Positions 18,004 to 27,829 of a stretch of 46,123 nucleotides of DNA are shown here, piece after piece. The notes under the pieces were generated by a model. That model saw only the letters and a program-made list of their open reading frames with translations, did not search any database and had not been told where the DNA came from. The position numbers were made by a program, and so were the translations under genes. The stretch is from positions 1 through 46,123 of the forward strand of contig JBMFXC010000011.1 in assembly GCA_049964655.1 (NCBI GenBank). Direction: 5' to 3'. This DNA is from JAJZJT01 sp049964655 (GTDB taxonomy: Bacteria; Actinomycetota; Acidimicrobiia; Acidimicrobiales; RAAP-2). The stretch's first letter is position 1; every line of letters begins with the position of its first letter.

Positions 18004-19630
18004 ATGAGCGACACGTCACAGGGAGACGGGTGGTGGTTGGCTGCCGACGGCAAGTGGCATCCGCCTGAGCTGCGGCCTCCGAGCGCACGCCGGGGTAGCC
18101 CGGAGGGATCATGGTCGCCGGTTGAGGAGCCAGAGCCCCCAGTCGACGCTGGAGCCGACGCTGGAGCCGACGCTGGAGCCGACGCTGGAACCGACGCTGG
18201 AACCGACGCTGGAACCGACGCTGGAACCGACGCTGGAACCGACGCNNNNNNNNNNNNNNNNNNNNNNNNNNNNNNNNNNNNNNNNNNNNNNNNNNNNNNN
18301 NNNNNNNNNNNNNNNNNNNNNNNNNNNNNNNNNNNNNNNNNNNNNTGGAGCCGACGCTGGAGCCGACGCTGGAACCGACGCTGGAGCCGACGCTGGAGCC
18401 GACGCTGACCGGGAGACCCCTTCCCGCCCACGCCTGTCGTCCACCCCGATCGGGCCGGCACCACCAGCACGCCTCGTGGGGCTCGGCGCCGTCCGCCCCC
18501 CGCTGCGCCCCGGCCCTCCACCGGCACCACCTGCTCGACGACCACCCACTCGACCCGTTGCCTCTGCGTCCGCGCCGATAGCACGAGCACGCCCCGGGCA
18601 GACGCCGTCGGGGAGCACTGTGTCGGGTGATCTCGGTCGACCGAGCGGTGAGGTACGTGACCCCGACGCAGAAACGGGGCTCAGCGAACCTTCCGAGTCG
18701 GCTGTCTCGCTGCTCGCCAGCGACCCCGGAGGGCTCGCTTCCGAACCGACCTCGTTGCTCGACTCGGAGCCATCAGCCTCCGAGGTCAGTCACGTGCCGG
18801 CGACCACCGCCCCTGCCGTCGGGTTGGCGGACGGCGACCACGAGCCGGAGCTGGCGTCCGACCACGAGCCGGAGCTGGCGTCCGACCACGAGCCGGAGCT
18901 GGCGTCCGACCAGTCAGAGGGCTTCGACGAGGAGACGGGTGAGGGCATGCTCTCGATCCACGACCTCTTGCTCACCCCGGAACGTATCGAACCGGTTGCT
19001 GAAGAGTCCGACCCCGTCACCACGGACCTCGACACCCCCACCACCCGTCCTGCGGCATCGGCATCAGTGCCCGTGGCATCGGCATCGGTCCCACCGGAGA
19101 CGAGCACCAACGAGCCAGCATCGGTGCCGGGCGTCGAGGTGCCGGGCGTCGAGGTGCCGGGCCCGGACCCAGCTCCTGTCCCCACCGTGCCGGCGGCAGA
19201 CCTGAGCACCGCGACCCGACCGGTCGTCGCGAGCACTACGGCTCCCAGCGAGGCACCCCACATCGAGACAGCGAACGGGGCCGGGGCCACAGAAGGGGCC
19301 GTGGAAGCAGCCGGCGCTGCCGTGAGCGCTTCCGTCGACTACGACATCCAGCCGGCGACTCCCCGACCCCCGGCTTCGGGGCCCACCGACAGGGCTGCAC
19401 GGGACAGCGAACCGCCGACTTCCGGCTTTGCCACGGCGCCGAAGCCTGCGGGCGTCAAGGGGGGTCCTGAATTCCCCGACATCCTGAAGATGGCTCTCGA
19501 CGGGAGCTCCCTGGCCGACGTCGTCACCGTCCAGTACGACGGGGCTAGCCCCCGGTCTCGCGAGACTGGCCAGACCCGAGGGTCGGAGGACGACGAGGGC
19601 GGGAAGCGTCGACGCCGTCGACGACGCTGA
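18004..19630 (+). CDS. Low-complexity repeat protein with an N-terminal GWWLAADGKWHPPE motif (interrupted by an assembly gap)
   Basis: The N-terminus carries GWWLAADGKWHPPELRP, a short motif widespread in Acidimicrobiia. An Asp-Ala-Gly-Ala/Thr tandem region follows and runs into 100 N. After the gap, coding resumes in another frame of the numbered sequence. The same repeat continues, then Pro/Ala/Ser-rich sequence, three copies of DHEPELAS (18836-18907), a VPGVE repeat, a segment with FPDILKMALDGSSLADVVTVQYDG, and a tail of eight basic residues. The change of frame comes from the arbitrary gap length, not a mutation. There is no TM segment. It is probably an acidic, disordered protein with a positively charged tail. 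The function is unknown. Confidence 0.72.
18145..18406 (+). repeat. 12-bp coding tandem repeat, Asp-Ala-Gly-Ala/Thr, spanning a gap
   Basis: The unit is GACGCTGGAGCC, or GACGCTGGAACC where Thr replaces Ala. About eight units precede the gap and five follow it. The sequence stops at GACGC and resumes at TGGAGCC, so the missing length should be a multiple of 12 (possibly zero). Confidence 0.9.
18246..18345. other. Assembly gap (100 N) inside the 12-bp repeat
   Basis: Exactly 100 N is a conventional gap placeholder. Both flanks are the same repeat in the same phase, so this is repeat collapse, not a missing gene. Confidence 0.95.
18836..18907 (+). repeat. Three exact 24-bp repeats encoding DHEPELAS
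   Basis: Units start at 18836, 18860 and 18884 within the repeat protein and are identical at DNA level, which suggests recent duplication. Confidence 0.9.
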
Positions 19631-19685
19631 GGGCCTCGGGGGGCGCTGCGCCAGGATCTCGCGCCGTCGCTGCCATCATGGCGTC

Positions 19686-20234
19686 ATGCAGTCACGTCGC
19701 CCCACCCCAGTCGGGTCGCCGGCCAGACGGCGTGCCGGTCGGCTCGTCGGAGCCATCGCGCTGGCAGCGCTGACCCTGGCCGCCTGCGGAGGCAACCCAC
19801 AAGGAGCCACTCCGGCAACCTTCGGCAACTCGGTCGGCCTGCACGACCTCCTGGCTGGCCAGCCATACGAGGTCACCACCCGAACGATCCCCGGCCTCGG
19901 GTCGGTGCTGGTCACCGGGCAGGGGCTGACCCTCTACCTCTTCGTGCCCGACCACCGGTCGGTACCGACCTGCTACCAGATCTGCTCCGTGCAGTGGCCC
20001 CCCGACCTCCTGCCGGCTGGCGTCGCCCGACCGGTCGCTGGTCCCGGCATCTCGGCGAAGCTGCTCTCGACCGTGGCTCGTACCAACGGCTCCCGTCAGA
20101 TCACCTACAACGGCTGGCCGCTCTACCGTTGGTTGCCGGACACCGCGCCCGGGCAGGCCACCGGGCAGGGGCTCTACAACCTGGGCGGTCAGTGGTGGGT
20201 CGTCGACGCGGCTGGACGAGCCGTGACCCGCTGA
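19686..20234 (+). CDS. Lipoprotein with secreted-repeat (Lipoprotein_15, PF03640-type) domains
   Basis: This 182-residue protein has an Arg-rich n-region, a hydrophobic core and the lipobox LAAC with lipidated C34, so it is predicted to be anchored on the outer face of the membrane. Two copies of the secreted-repeat motif follow: LTLYLFVPDHRS...CYQICSVQWPP around 80-105, and ITYNGWPLYRWLPDTAPGQATGQG around 138-162. These are characteristic of a family found widely in actinobacteria and proteobacteria, usually of unknown function. The Cys pair in CYQIC may be structural. It stands 102 bp before ahcY on the same strand, but there is no evidence that they are linked. Confidence 0.88.
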   Translation: MQSRRPTPVGSPARRRAGRLVGAIALAALTLAACGGNPQGATPATFGNSVGLHDLLAGQPYEVTTRTIPGLGSVLVTGQGLTLYLFVPDHRSVPTCYQICSVQWPPDLLPAGVARPVAGPGISAKLLSTVARTNGSRQITYNGWPLYRWLPDTAPGQATGQGLYNLGGQWWVVDAAGRAVTR

Positions 20235-20336
20235 AGCGCTGGGCGCCCCGGAGACACCCGCTGCAGCACTGACCGCCACGGAGCCGAGGTGGGCCCTCGG
20301 CTACCGTATCGAGGTCGTCGCACCCGAGGAGCCTTG

Positions 20337-21785
<1,449 letters not shown>

Positions 21786-21816
21786 CCGGACGCCTCCTGA
21801 CGGGCCGCCGGGAGCC

Positions 21817-22098
21817 TCAACCGGCCGGAAGCTTCCAGCCCTGGCGCTCGGCGATCTCCTTGCAGGTAGGACAGAGCGGGTAGCGCTTCGGGTCGCGACC
21901 GGGCACCCACACCTTGCCGCACAACGCCCGAACTGCCGTTCCGTTGACGATCCCCTCGACCACCGTCGGGCCTGCAGACACGAAGTCACCACCGTCGGGC
22001 GTGAATCCCTCCAGCACGATATGAGACATCCGCTCATGGTCCCCGTCGAGCTGGGGTTCACTGCGGGTGGGTGCAAGTGTGGTTCCGACCTCCGTCAT
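21817..22098 (-). CDS. DUF3039 family protein
   Basis: This 93-residue protein starts at ATG 22098. The C-terminal half matches the actinobacterial DUF3039 family closely: VNGTAVRALCGKVWVPGRDP and KRYPLCPTCKEIAE. The three cysteines (C60, C76, C79), in CGK and CPTC, suggest a small metal-binding knuckle. The N-terminal GDHERMSHIV is also family-like. The function is unknown. It is short and cytoplasmic, with no TM segment. It lies between ahcY (convergent) and the Maf gene (divergent), and similar proteins are found near Maf or helicase genes in other actinobacteria. Confidence 0.85.
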   Translation of the reverse strand: MTEVGTTLAPTRSEPQLDGDHERMSHIVLEGFTPDGGDFVSAGPTVVEGIVNGTAVRALCGKVWVPGRDPKRYPLCPTCKEIAERQGWKLPAG

Positions 22099-22188
22099 CA
22101 CCCTATGGTCGCGCACGCCGCGGGTAGAGGGTGGCGCCCTGGCGAGCCCGTCGGACCACCCCTCGTCCCAGGGCCCTAGGCTGGAGGA

Positions 22189-22842
22189 GTGACCGTGTGC
22201 TCCGAACCTTCGCCGCGCGCGCCACTGCGGCCTGCGGCACGGCGGCTGGTACTGGCCTCCGGCTCGCCGGCTCGTCTCCGGCTCCTGCGTGACGCCGGGT
22301 TCGCTCCCGACGTGGTGGTGAGCGGCGTCGACGAGGGAACGGTCGACGCGCCCGATACGGCGTCTCTTGCCCTGGCCCTGGCCGAGCGCAAAGCGCTCGC
22401 CGTGGCTCGGGCGGACGGTGACGCCGTGGTCGTCGGGTGCGATTCGCTCCTCGACGTGGACGGGCAGCGCTTCGGCAAGCCGGGGTCGGACGAGGAGGCG
22501 ATCCACTGGCTACGCGCCCTGCGCGGTCGCACGGGCGTCCTGTACACCGGCCACTGCCTGGTCGACGAGACGACGGGCCGGAGCGCCTCGGCCGTCGAGG
22601 GGACGACCGTCCGCTTCGCCGAGACGACCGACGACGAACTGGTCGCCTATGTCGCCACCGGTGAGGCCACCTCCGTGGCAGGGGCGTTCACCCTCGACGG
22701 GCGCTCGGCTCCGTTCGTCGATCACGTGGTCGGCAACCCGAGCAACGTCATCGGCCTGAGCCTTCCGCTGTTCAGGACGCTCCTGGCCGAGCTCGGCTTG
22801 GCCGTCTACGAGCTGTGGAGCCAGGTCGGCGGTCGTGACTGA
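22189..22842 (+). CDS. Maf-family nucleoside triphosphate pyrophosphatase
   Basis: This 217-residue protein has the Maf/ITPase-like fold: RLVLASGSPARLRLLRDAGF at about 19-38 (phosphate-binding start motif), VVVGCDSLLDVDG with a catalytic Asp near residue 85, GKPGSDEEAIHWLRALRGRTGVLYTG, and the C-terminal NPSNVIGLSLPLF. Maf enzymes hydrolyse non-canonical or modified NTPs to limit misincorporation and can affect septation. GTG 22189 is one possible start. GTG 22195, two codons later, has better spacing from GGAGGAG (22183-22189) and may be the true one. It overlaps the dus gene by eight bases, so they form an operon. Confidence 0.93.
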   Translation: MTVCSEPSPRAPLRPAARRLVLASGSPARLRLLRDAGFAPDVVVSGVDEGTVDAPDTASLALALAERKALAVARADGDAVVVGCDSLLDVDGQRFGKPGSDEEAIHWLRALRGRTGVLYTGHCLVDETTGRSASAVEGTTVRFAETTDDELVAYVATGEATSVAGAFTLDGRSAPFVDHVVGNPSNVIGLSLPLFRTLLAELGLAVYELWSQVGGRD

Positions 22843-24082
22843 CGTGCTCCTCGACACACCCGGGGTGACCACGCCCGGCGGGCCAGCCCAGGCACCGGAA
22901 GTACTGCCCACCAGGGCAGCAGGCGGAGCTGTGTCGAAGCGCCCGCGGCACGTCGCCGGGCCGTTGGCCATCGGGCCCATCACCGTCGATCCGCCGGTCG
23001 TGCTCGCCCCCATGGCCGGCGTGACGAACGTCGCCTACCGGCGGCTGTGCCGAAGCTACGGGGTGGGGCTCTACGTGAGCGAGATGGTGACGGCACGGGC
23101 GCTGGTGGAAGGGAACGTCAAGACGCTCCGGATGGCCACCTTCGCCGACGACGAGCCGGTCCGCAGCGTGCAGCTCTACGGCGTCGATCCCGCCGTCGTC
23201 GGGGCCGGGGTCCGCCGGCTGGTCGACGAGGTCGGCGTCGACCACATCGACCTCAACTTCGGCTGCCCGGCGGCCAAGGTGACTCGTCGTGGCGGCGGGG
23301 CGGCACTCGTCGCCCGACCAGTCCTCCTCGGCTCGATCGTTGCCGCCGCCGTGCACGCGGCCGGGCCGGTGCCCGTCACCGTCAAGTTGCGCCTCGGCGT
23401 CAACGACGCCCACCGGACCTACCTCGCCGCCGGGCGCGCCGCCGCCGATGCCGGTGCCGCCGCCCTGGCCCTCCATGCCCGGACGGCCGAGCAGCACTAC
23501 AGCGGGCATGCGGACTGGTCGGCGATCGGCGAGCTCAAGGCTGCCGTCACTGCCGTCGCCCCCGTCCCCGTGCTCGGCAACGGGGACATCTGGGAGGCAG
23601 CCGACGCCCTGGCCATGGTGGCCGAGACGGGGTGCGACGGGGTCGTCGTCGGACGCGGCTGTCTCGGACGTCCGTGGCTCTTCCGCGATCTCGCCGACGC
23701 GTGGGCGGACCGCGAGGTCAGCCCTCCCCCGCTGCTCGGCGAGGTGGTTGCCGTCATGCGACGCCACGCCGAGCTGCTGGCTAATGCCTTCGGGGAGGAC
23801 CTGGGCATCCGGCAGTTCCGCAAGCACGCGGCGTGGTACCTGACCGGCTACCCCGTGGGCGGTGCGTACCGGCGGGAGCTCGGCCTGGTCAGCGACCTGG
23901 TCGGCCTCGACGCGCTCCTCGAGGAGCCCGACCCGACGCTCCGCCTTCTTCCCGAGGCGCTGCGGGCACCCCGCGGTCACACCGGCGGGCCTCGGCCGGT
24001 CCAGCTCCCTCCTGGGTGGCTGGACCGAGCGGACGACCCGACCCCGCCCGAGGGCGGAGACGAGCTCGTGTCGGGCGGATGA
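22835..24082 (+). CDS. dusB: tRNA-dihydrouridine synthase (DusB-like)
   Basis: This 415-residue FMN enzyme reduces uridines in the tRNA D-loop. The core starts near residue 45: LAPMAGVTNVAYRRLCR, then VQLYGVDPAVV, DLNFGCPAAKVTRRGGGAAL with the catalytic Cys, LHARTAEQHYSGHADW, and VLGNGDIWE, all characteristic of the DusB type. The last 40 residues are a Pro-rich extension, and the first 40 form a low-complexity leader. The start could lie later, for example at residue 33 (VSKRPRH). The GTG start overlaps Maf by 8 bp, and the following ABC-F gene begins 37 bp after the stop, so maf-dus-abcF is probably one transcript. Confidence 0.94.
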   Translation: MTDVLLDTPGVTTPGGPAQAPEVLPTRAAGGAVSKRPRHVAGPLAIGPITVDPPVVLAPMAGVTNVAYRRLCRSYGVGLYVSEMVTARALVEGNVKTLRMATFADDEPVRSVQLYGVDPAVVGAGVRRLVDEVGVDHIDLNFGCPAAKVTRRGGGAALVARPVLLGSIVAAAVHAAGPVPVTVKLRLGVNDAHRTYLAAGRAAADAGAAALALHARTAEQHYSGHADWSAIGELKAAVTAVAPVPVLGNGDIWEAADALAMVAETGCDGVVVGRGCLGRPWLFRDLADAWADREVSPPPLLGEVVAVMRRHAELLANAFGEDLGIRQFRKHAAWYLTGYPVGGAYRRELGLVSDLVGLDALLEEPDPTLRLLPEALRAPRGHTGGPRPVQLPPGWLDRADDPTPPEGGDELVSGG

Positions 24083-24119
24083 CCCCCACGTCGACCCTCA
24101 CCCCAGGACCACCTGCCCC

Positions 24120-25718
24120 ATGATCACCGCCTCGTCCCTCACCGTCGAGATCGGCGGCCGGCCGCTGGTCGACGACGCGTCGTTCACCGTGGACATCGGC
24201 GACAAGGTCGGCCTGGTGGGGCGCAACGGCGCCGGCAAGTCGACCATCCTGTCGGTCCTCGTCGGTGACGCCTCCTCGGTGGTCCGCTCGTCAGGAGAGG
24301 TGCGCATCACCGGCACCGTCGGCTTCCTCCCTCAAGTCCCGGTCGAAGGGGGTCTCGGCCTCGAACCGACCGGCTTCTCCCATGTGCTCTCGGCCCGGGG
24401 CCTCGACGTGCTCGACGACGAGCTCCGCGTCGCCCGTGATCAGATGGCCAAGGACCCCTCCGCCGAGAACATCGCCCGCTTCTCCGACCTCGAGGAGCGC
24501 TTCCGCGGCCAGGGGGGCTACGAAGCCGAGGCGGTCATGGCCCGACTGGCCGCCGGCCTGGGCCTCGACGAGGACCTGCTCCTCGAGGAGATCGACCGCC
24601 TCTCGGGGGGCCAGCGCCGGCGCGTCGACCTCGTACGCGCCCTGTTCCACCAACCGGACGTGCTCGTCCTCGACGAACCGACCAACCATCTCGATCGTCC
24701 CGCCAAACGGTGGCTCACCGAAGAGCTCGAGCGGTTCCGCGGCGGCATCCTGGTGGTCAGCCACGACCTGAAGCTCCTCGACCGGTCGATCACCAGAGTC
24801 CTGCACCTCTCCGGGGGCCGCCTCAAGGCGTTCGCGGGGACGTACTCGTCCTACCTCGAGCAGCTCGAGGCCGACACGGTCCGCCAGGAGCGGGTGGCTG
24901 CCCACGAGGACGCCGAGATCGCCCGGCTGTCGGCACTGGCGGACTCCATGCGGGGGAGCACCAACCGACGGGCTCGCACCGCCAAGTCACTGGACCGCAG
25001 GGTCGACCGGTTGGCCGCCACCCGGACCTCGGTGACCGCCCGGGAGCGGACCAGCACGTTCCGCCTACCGGCGCCCCCCCGCTCGGGGACCGTCCCCGTC
25101 GAGGCTCGCCAGCTCTCCGTCCGCTACGGCGACCTCGTCGTCCTCGCCGGCCTCGACCTCGTGGTCGGGCGGGGGGACCGGGTCGTGGTGGTCGGCCGCA
25201 ACGGTGCCGGCAAGTCGAGCCTGCTCCGCTGCCTGGCCGGTGCCCAGCAACCGAGCACCGGCCGAGTGACGGTCGGTCCGAACGCCGTCATCGGCTACTT
25301 CGCCCAGGACCACGAGCAGGTCGACGCCGACACGACCGTGCTCGGCAACATCGACGACCACCTGCTCACCACCGAGACGGAGCGACGTCGCCTGCTCGGC
25401 TCCTTCGGGCTCACCGGCGACGTCGCCGGCCAGCTTCCGGCCACTCTCTCGGGTGGCGAGCGGGCCAAGCTGGGCCTCGCCATGCTTGCCGCCGGAAGGT
25501 CGAACGTCCTCGTCCTCGACGAGCCGACCAACAACCTCGACCCGCCCTCCATCGAGGCAGTCGGGACCATGCTGGGCGCCTGGTCGGGGACCGTCGTCGC
25601 CGTCAGCCACGACCGCGCCTTCGTGGAGGCGCTCGCACCGACGCACTGTGTGCTCCTCCCCGACGAGGTGGTCACCCACTGGGACGACGCCTACCTCGAA
25701 CTGGTCGAAGCCCGCTGA
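24120..25718 (+). CDS. ABC-F family ATPase (ribosome-associated type)
   Basis: This 532-residue protein has two ABC domains in tandem and no membrane segment. Domain 1 has Walker A GRNGAGKST (34-42), signature LSGGQRRR and Walker B VLVLDEPTNHLD. The charged linker (about 240-315) is of the ABC-F interdomain type and contains KSLDRRVDRL. Domain 2 has Walker A GRNGAGKSS, signature LSGGERAK and VLVLDEPTNNLD. ABC-F proteins bind the ribosomal E site and act in translation or antibiotic protection. Which subtype this is cannot be settled by eye. ATG 24120 begins the ABC core at once. It is the last gene of the maf-dus-abcF unit. Confidence 0.94.
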   Translation: MITASSLTVEIGGRPLVDDASFTVDIGDKVGLVGRNGAGKSTILSVLVGDASSVVRSSGEVRITGTVGFLPQVPVEGGLGLEPTGFSHVLSARGLDVLDDELRVARDQMAKDPSAENIARFSDLEERFRGQGGYEAEAVMARLAAGLGLDEDLLLEEIDRLSGGQRRRVDLVRALFHQPDVLVLDEPTNHLDRPAKRWLTEELERFRGGILVVSHDLKLLDRSITRVLHLSGGRLKAFAGTYSSYLEQLEADTVRQERVAAHEDAEIARLSALADSMRGSTNRRARTAKSLDRRVDRLAATRTSVTARERTSTFRLPAPPRSGTVPVEARQLSVRYGDLVVLAGLDLVVGRGDRVVVVGRNGAGKSSLLRCLAGAQQPSTGRVTVGPNAVIGYFAQDHEQVDADTTVLGNIDDHLLTTETERRRLLGSFGLTGDVAGQLPATLSGGERAKLGLAMLAAGRSNVLVLDEPTNNLDPPSIEAVGTMLGAWSGTVVAVSHDRAFVEALAPTHCVLLPDEVVTHWDDAYLELVEAR

Positions 25719-25739
25719 CGCCCGACGGGGAGCCGTGCT

Positions 25740-25983
25740 GGCCACCCGGGAGCACTGGCCACCCGGGAGCACTGGCCACCCGGGAGCACTGGCCACCCGG
25801 GAGCACTGGCCNNNNNNNNNNNNNNNNNNNNNNNNNNNNNNNNNNNNNNNNNNNNNNNNNNNNNNNNNNNNNNNNNNNNNNNNNNNNNNNNNNNNNNNNN
25901 NNNNNNNNNNNGGCCACCCGGGAGCACTGGCCACCCGGGAGCACTGGCCACCCGGGAGCACTGGCCGCCCGGGAGCACTGGCC
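25740..25983. repeat. 17-bp VNTR (GGCCACCCGGGAGCACT) around an assembly gap
   Basis: Four full units run from 25740 to 25807 plus GGCC, then 100 N, then four units from 25912 to 25979 (the last with one A-to-G change) plus GGCC. The 17-bp period rules out coding repeat expansion. It lies between the ABC-F stop (25718) and the ribC start (26036), so it occupies most of the ribC leader. No gene is visible in this spacer. Confidence 0.95.
25812..25911. other. Assembly gap (100 N) inside the 17-bp VNTR
   Basis: Both flanks are the same repeat. If the array is regular, the missing length is 13 bp plus a multiple of 17, or the contigs simply overlap by GGCC. Confidence 0.95.
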
Positions 25984-26035
25984 AGCCGTGCCCGATCCGC
26001 CAACCAGGCACGACCAACACCGGTAGGCTCGGCCC

Positions 26036-26512
26036 ATGGATCGCATCGGAGTGGTCGACACCATGTTCGCCCGCTACGACATGGGCGCCGAGGCGGTGAG
26101 CGAGCTCGAGGCCTGCCCCGGCTACGGGGAGCGCTTCGAGGTCATCCGCCGGACCGTCCCCGGGTTCAAGGACCTCGGGGTGGCGTGCAAGCGCCTGGTG
26201 GAGCTCGATGGCTGCAAGATCGTCGTCGCCCTCGGCATGCCCGGCAAGGCTCCGATCGACCAGGTGTGCGCCCACGAGGCGTCCCAGGGGATCATGCTCG
26301 CCCAGCTGCTCACCTCGACCCACGTCCTCGAGGTCTTCGTCCACGAGCACGAGGAGGAGGACCCGGCCAAGCTCGCCGAGGTGTGCGTCAACCGGGCCCG
26401 GAAGCACGCCCGGAACGCCTACTGGATGCTCTACGAGCCCGAGCAGCTCACCCGTCGCGCCGGCCAGGGCGTACGCCAGGGGTACGAAGACGCCGGTCCC
26501 CTGGGGACCTGA
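26036..26512 (+). CDS. ribC: Archaeal-type riboflavin synthase (RibC)
   Basis: This 158-residue protein reads as archaeal RibC along its whole length: GVVDTMFARYDMG at 5-17, TVPGFKDLGVACKRLVE near 42-58, VALGMPGKAPIDQVCAHEAS near 65-84, VFVHEHEEED near 101, VNRARKHARN near 122, and GQGVRQGYEDAGPL at the end. Archaeal RibC condenses two 6,7-dimethyl-8-ribityllumazine molecules to riboflavin. It is related to lumazine synthase and not to the two-domain bacterial RibE. Bacterial lumazine synthases carry VPGAFE where this has VPGFKD. It has no flavin-operon neighbours and no FMN riboswitch upstream. A VNTR fills the leader. Confidence 0.92.
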   Translation: MDRIGVVDTMFARYDMGAEAVSELEACPGYGERFEVIRRTVPGFKDLGVACKRLVELDGCKIVVALGMPGKAPIDQVCAHEASQGIMLAQLLTSTHVLEVFVHEHEEEDPAKLAEVCVNRARKHARNAYWMLYEPEQLTRRAGQGVRQGYEDAGPLGT

Positions 26513-26525
26513 CGGTCCGACCGTC
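26511..26525 (+). terminator. Small hairpin overlapping the ribC stop
   Basis: GACGGT-CCG-ACCGTC is a perfect 6-bp stem starting within the TGA stop codon, between convergent genes. There is no U-tract. Confidence 0.45.
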
Positions 26526-26584
26526 GGTCGGTGCGGGGTTCTCCGCGGCGGCCGGCGACCCGGACCCGCGGACCGGAAGTGCCC

Positions 26585-26633
26585 CCGAGGCGTCAGACCG
26601 AGGCGTCAGACCGAGGCGTCAGACCGAGGCGTC
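26585..26633. repeat. 13-bp tandem repeat (CCGAGGCGTCAGA), 3.8 copies
   Basis: Units start at 26585, 26598 and 26611, with a partial copy at 26624. The last copies encode the C-terminal DASV and stop codon of the acyl-CoA dehydrogenase, so the repeat probably grew from the end of that gene. Each unit carries a TGA on the minus strand. Confidence 0.9.
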
Positions 26634-27728
26634 GCGAGGAAGCCCGAGCGTTCTCTCGGCGATGATGTTTCGCTGCACCTCGGCAGTTCCCCCGCCGATG
26701 GTGAGCGCCCGGGCGAAGAGCAGCCCGAAGTGCCAGATGGCATCGTCGCCATCGGCCGCCACCAGGCTGGCCGGGCCGTCGAGGTCGGCCGCCAGCTCCA
26801 TGACGTGCTGGCCGTGCTCGTCGGCCAGCGCCTTCCGCACCGACGCCTCCGGGCCGGGGGACAGCCCGGCGACCGCCGCCGACACAGTACGGAGCCGAAG
26901 CAGGCGCAGGAGCTCTCCCTCGACCCACACCCGGGCCAGCCGCTGACGCGCCACGGGGTCGTCGCAACCACCACGCCGGCGGATCCGGTCGACGAGGTCG
27001 GTAGCCGTCGGCCCCATCCCCCACAAGGCGCCGGACCCCGACAACGACACGCGCTCGTTGCCCAAGGTGACCTTGGCCAGGGACCACCCCTGGCCCTCGG
27101 CACCCACCAGGTTGTCGGAGGGGATCCGCACCTCGTCGAGGAAGACCTCGTTGAACGTATGCACTCCGGTGAGGTCGACCAGGGGACGAACGGTGATGCC
27201 GGGGGCGTCCATCGGGCAGATGAAGTACGAGATGCCCTGGTGCTTGGGAGCCTCCGGGTCGGTCCTGGCCAACAGGATGCCGAAGGCAGCCAGATGGGCG
27301 TAGGACGTCCACACCTTCTGACCGTTCACGACCCACTCGTCGCCGTCCCGAGTGGCCGTGGTGGTAAGCGAGGCGAGGTCGGAGCCGGCGCCTGGCTCGC
27401 TGAAGAGCTGGCACCAGAACTCCTCGCCGGCCAACAGGGGTGGCAGGTACCGCTCCTGTTGACGGGGGGTCCCCGCCGCCACCAAGGTCGGGCCAGCCCA
27501 GCCGATCCCGATCGGGTTGTTGGGCCGACGAACACCGGCACGGGCGAGCTCGTCGTCGAGCACGAGCTGGGTGACGGCGTCGGCGCCGATCCCCCAGGGA
27601 CGGGGCCAGTGTGGAGCCACGTAACCGGCCTCGGCCAGCTGGCGTGGCGAGGGATCCGGATGGGCGGCGAGCCACGAGCGCACCGCATGGCGGCGGGGAT
27701 CGTCGTCGGAAGCAAGGGCGAAGTCCAC
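26619..27728 (-). CDS. Acyl-CoA dehydrogenase family protein
   Basis: This 369-residue FAD enzyme has the typical ACAD course. An N-terminal helical domain contains WPRPWGIGADAVTQLVLDDE. The flavin-contacting FSEPGAGSDLASL is near 110-122, the beta domain has WVVNGQKVWTSYA, and the C-terminal helical domain ends with IGGGTAEVQRNIIAERTLGLPRD. It oxidises acyl-CoA thioesters at the alpha-beta bond. Chain length or steroid specificity cannot be told, though similar FadE proteins act on branched or sterol side chains. It is divergent from an acyl-CoA synthetase gene 102 bp away, which suggests a joint catabolic pathway. The last codons lie in a 13-bp tandem repeat. Confidence 0.93.
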   Translation of the reverse strand: MDFALASDDDPRRHAVRSWLAAHPDPSPRQLAEAGYVAPHWPRPWGIGADAVTQLVLDDELARAGVRRPNNPIGIGWAGPTLVAAGTPRQQERYLPPLLAGEEFWCQLFSEPGAGSDLASLTTTATRDGDEWVVNGQKVWTSYAHLAAFGILLARTDPEAPKHQGISYFICPMDAPGITVRPLVDLTGVHTFNEVFLDEVRIPSDNLVGAEGQGWSLAKVTLGNERVSLSGSGALWGMGPTATDLVDRIRRRGGCDDPVARQRLARVWVEGELLRLLRLRTVSAAVAGLSPGPEASVRKALADEHGQHVMELAADLDGPASLVAADGDDAIWHFGLLFARALTIGGGTAEVQRNIIAERTLGLPRDASV

Positions 27729-27829
27729 GACGGGGAGCGTAGGCTCGACGTCCAGCCGGCGTCACCTCGGACCCTGGGCGGTCTGGGCGGTGACGCCCGC
27801 TCCGGTGGCGGACGGGCTCGGGACAGAGG

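Noticed and set aside
18246..18345. True frameshift or pseudogene at the gap in the repeat protein
   Set aside because: The frame change is explained by an arbitrary 100-N filler. The repeat phase on both sides shows that the real gap is a multiple of 12.
20235..20336. SAH riboswitch upstream of ahcY
   Set aside because: GC-rich pieces can pair, but I could not place the conserved SAH aptamer core. A covariance-model search would be decisive.
25740..25983. Possible CRISPR array
   Set aside because: The 17-bp units are directly adjacent with no unique spacers, and no cas gene is near. The same applies to the 16-bp array at 33909.
26036..26512. Lumazine synthase (RibH) as identity of the riboflavin gene
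   Set aside because: VPGFKD, CAHEAS and the GVRQGYEDAGPL end are those of archaeal RibC. The VPGAFE motif of RibH is absent.
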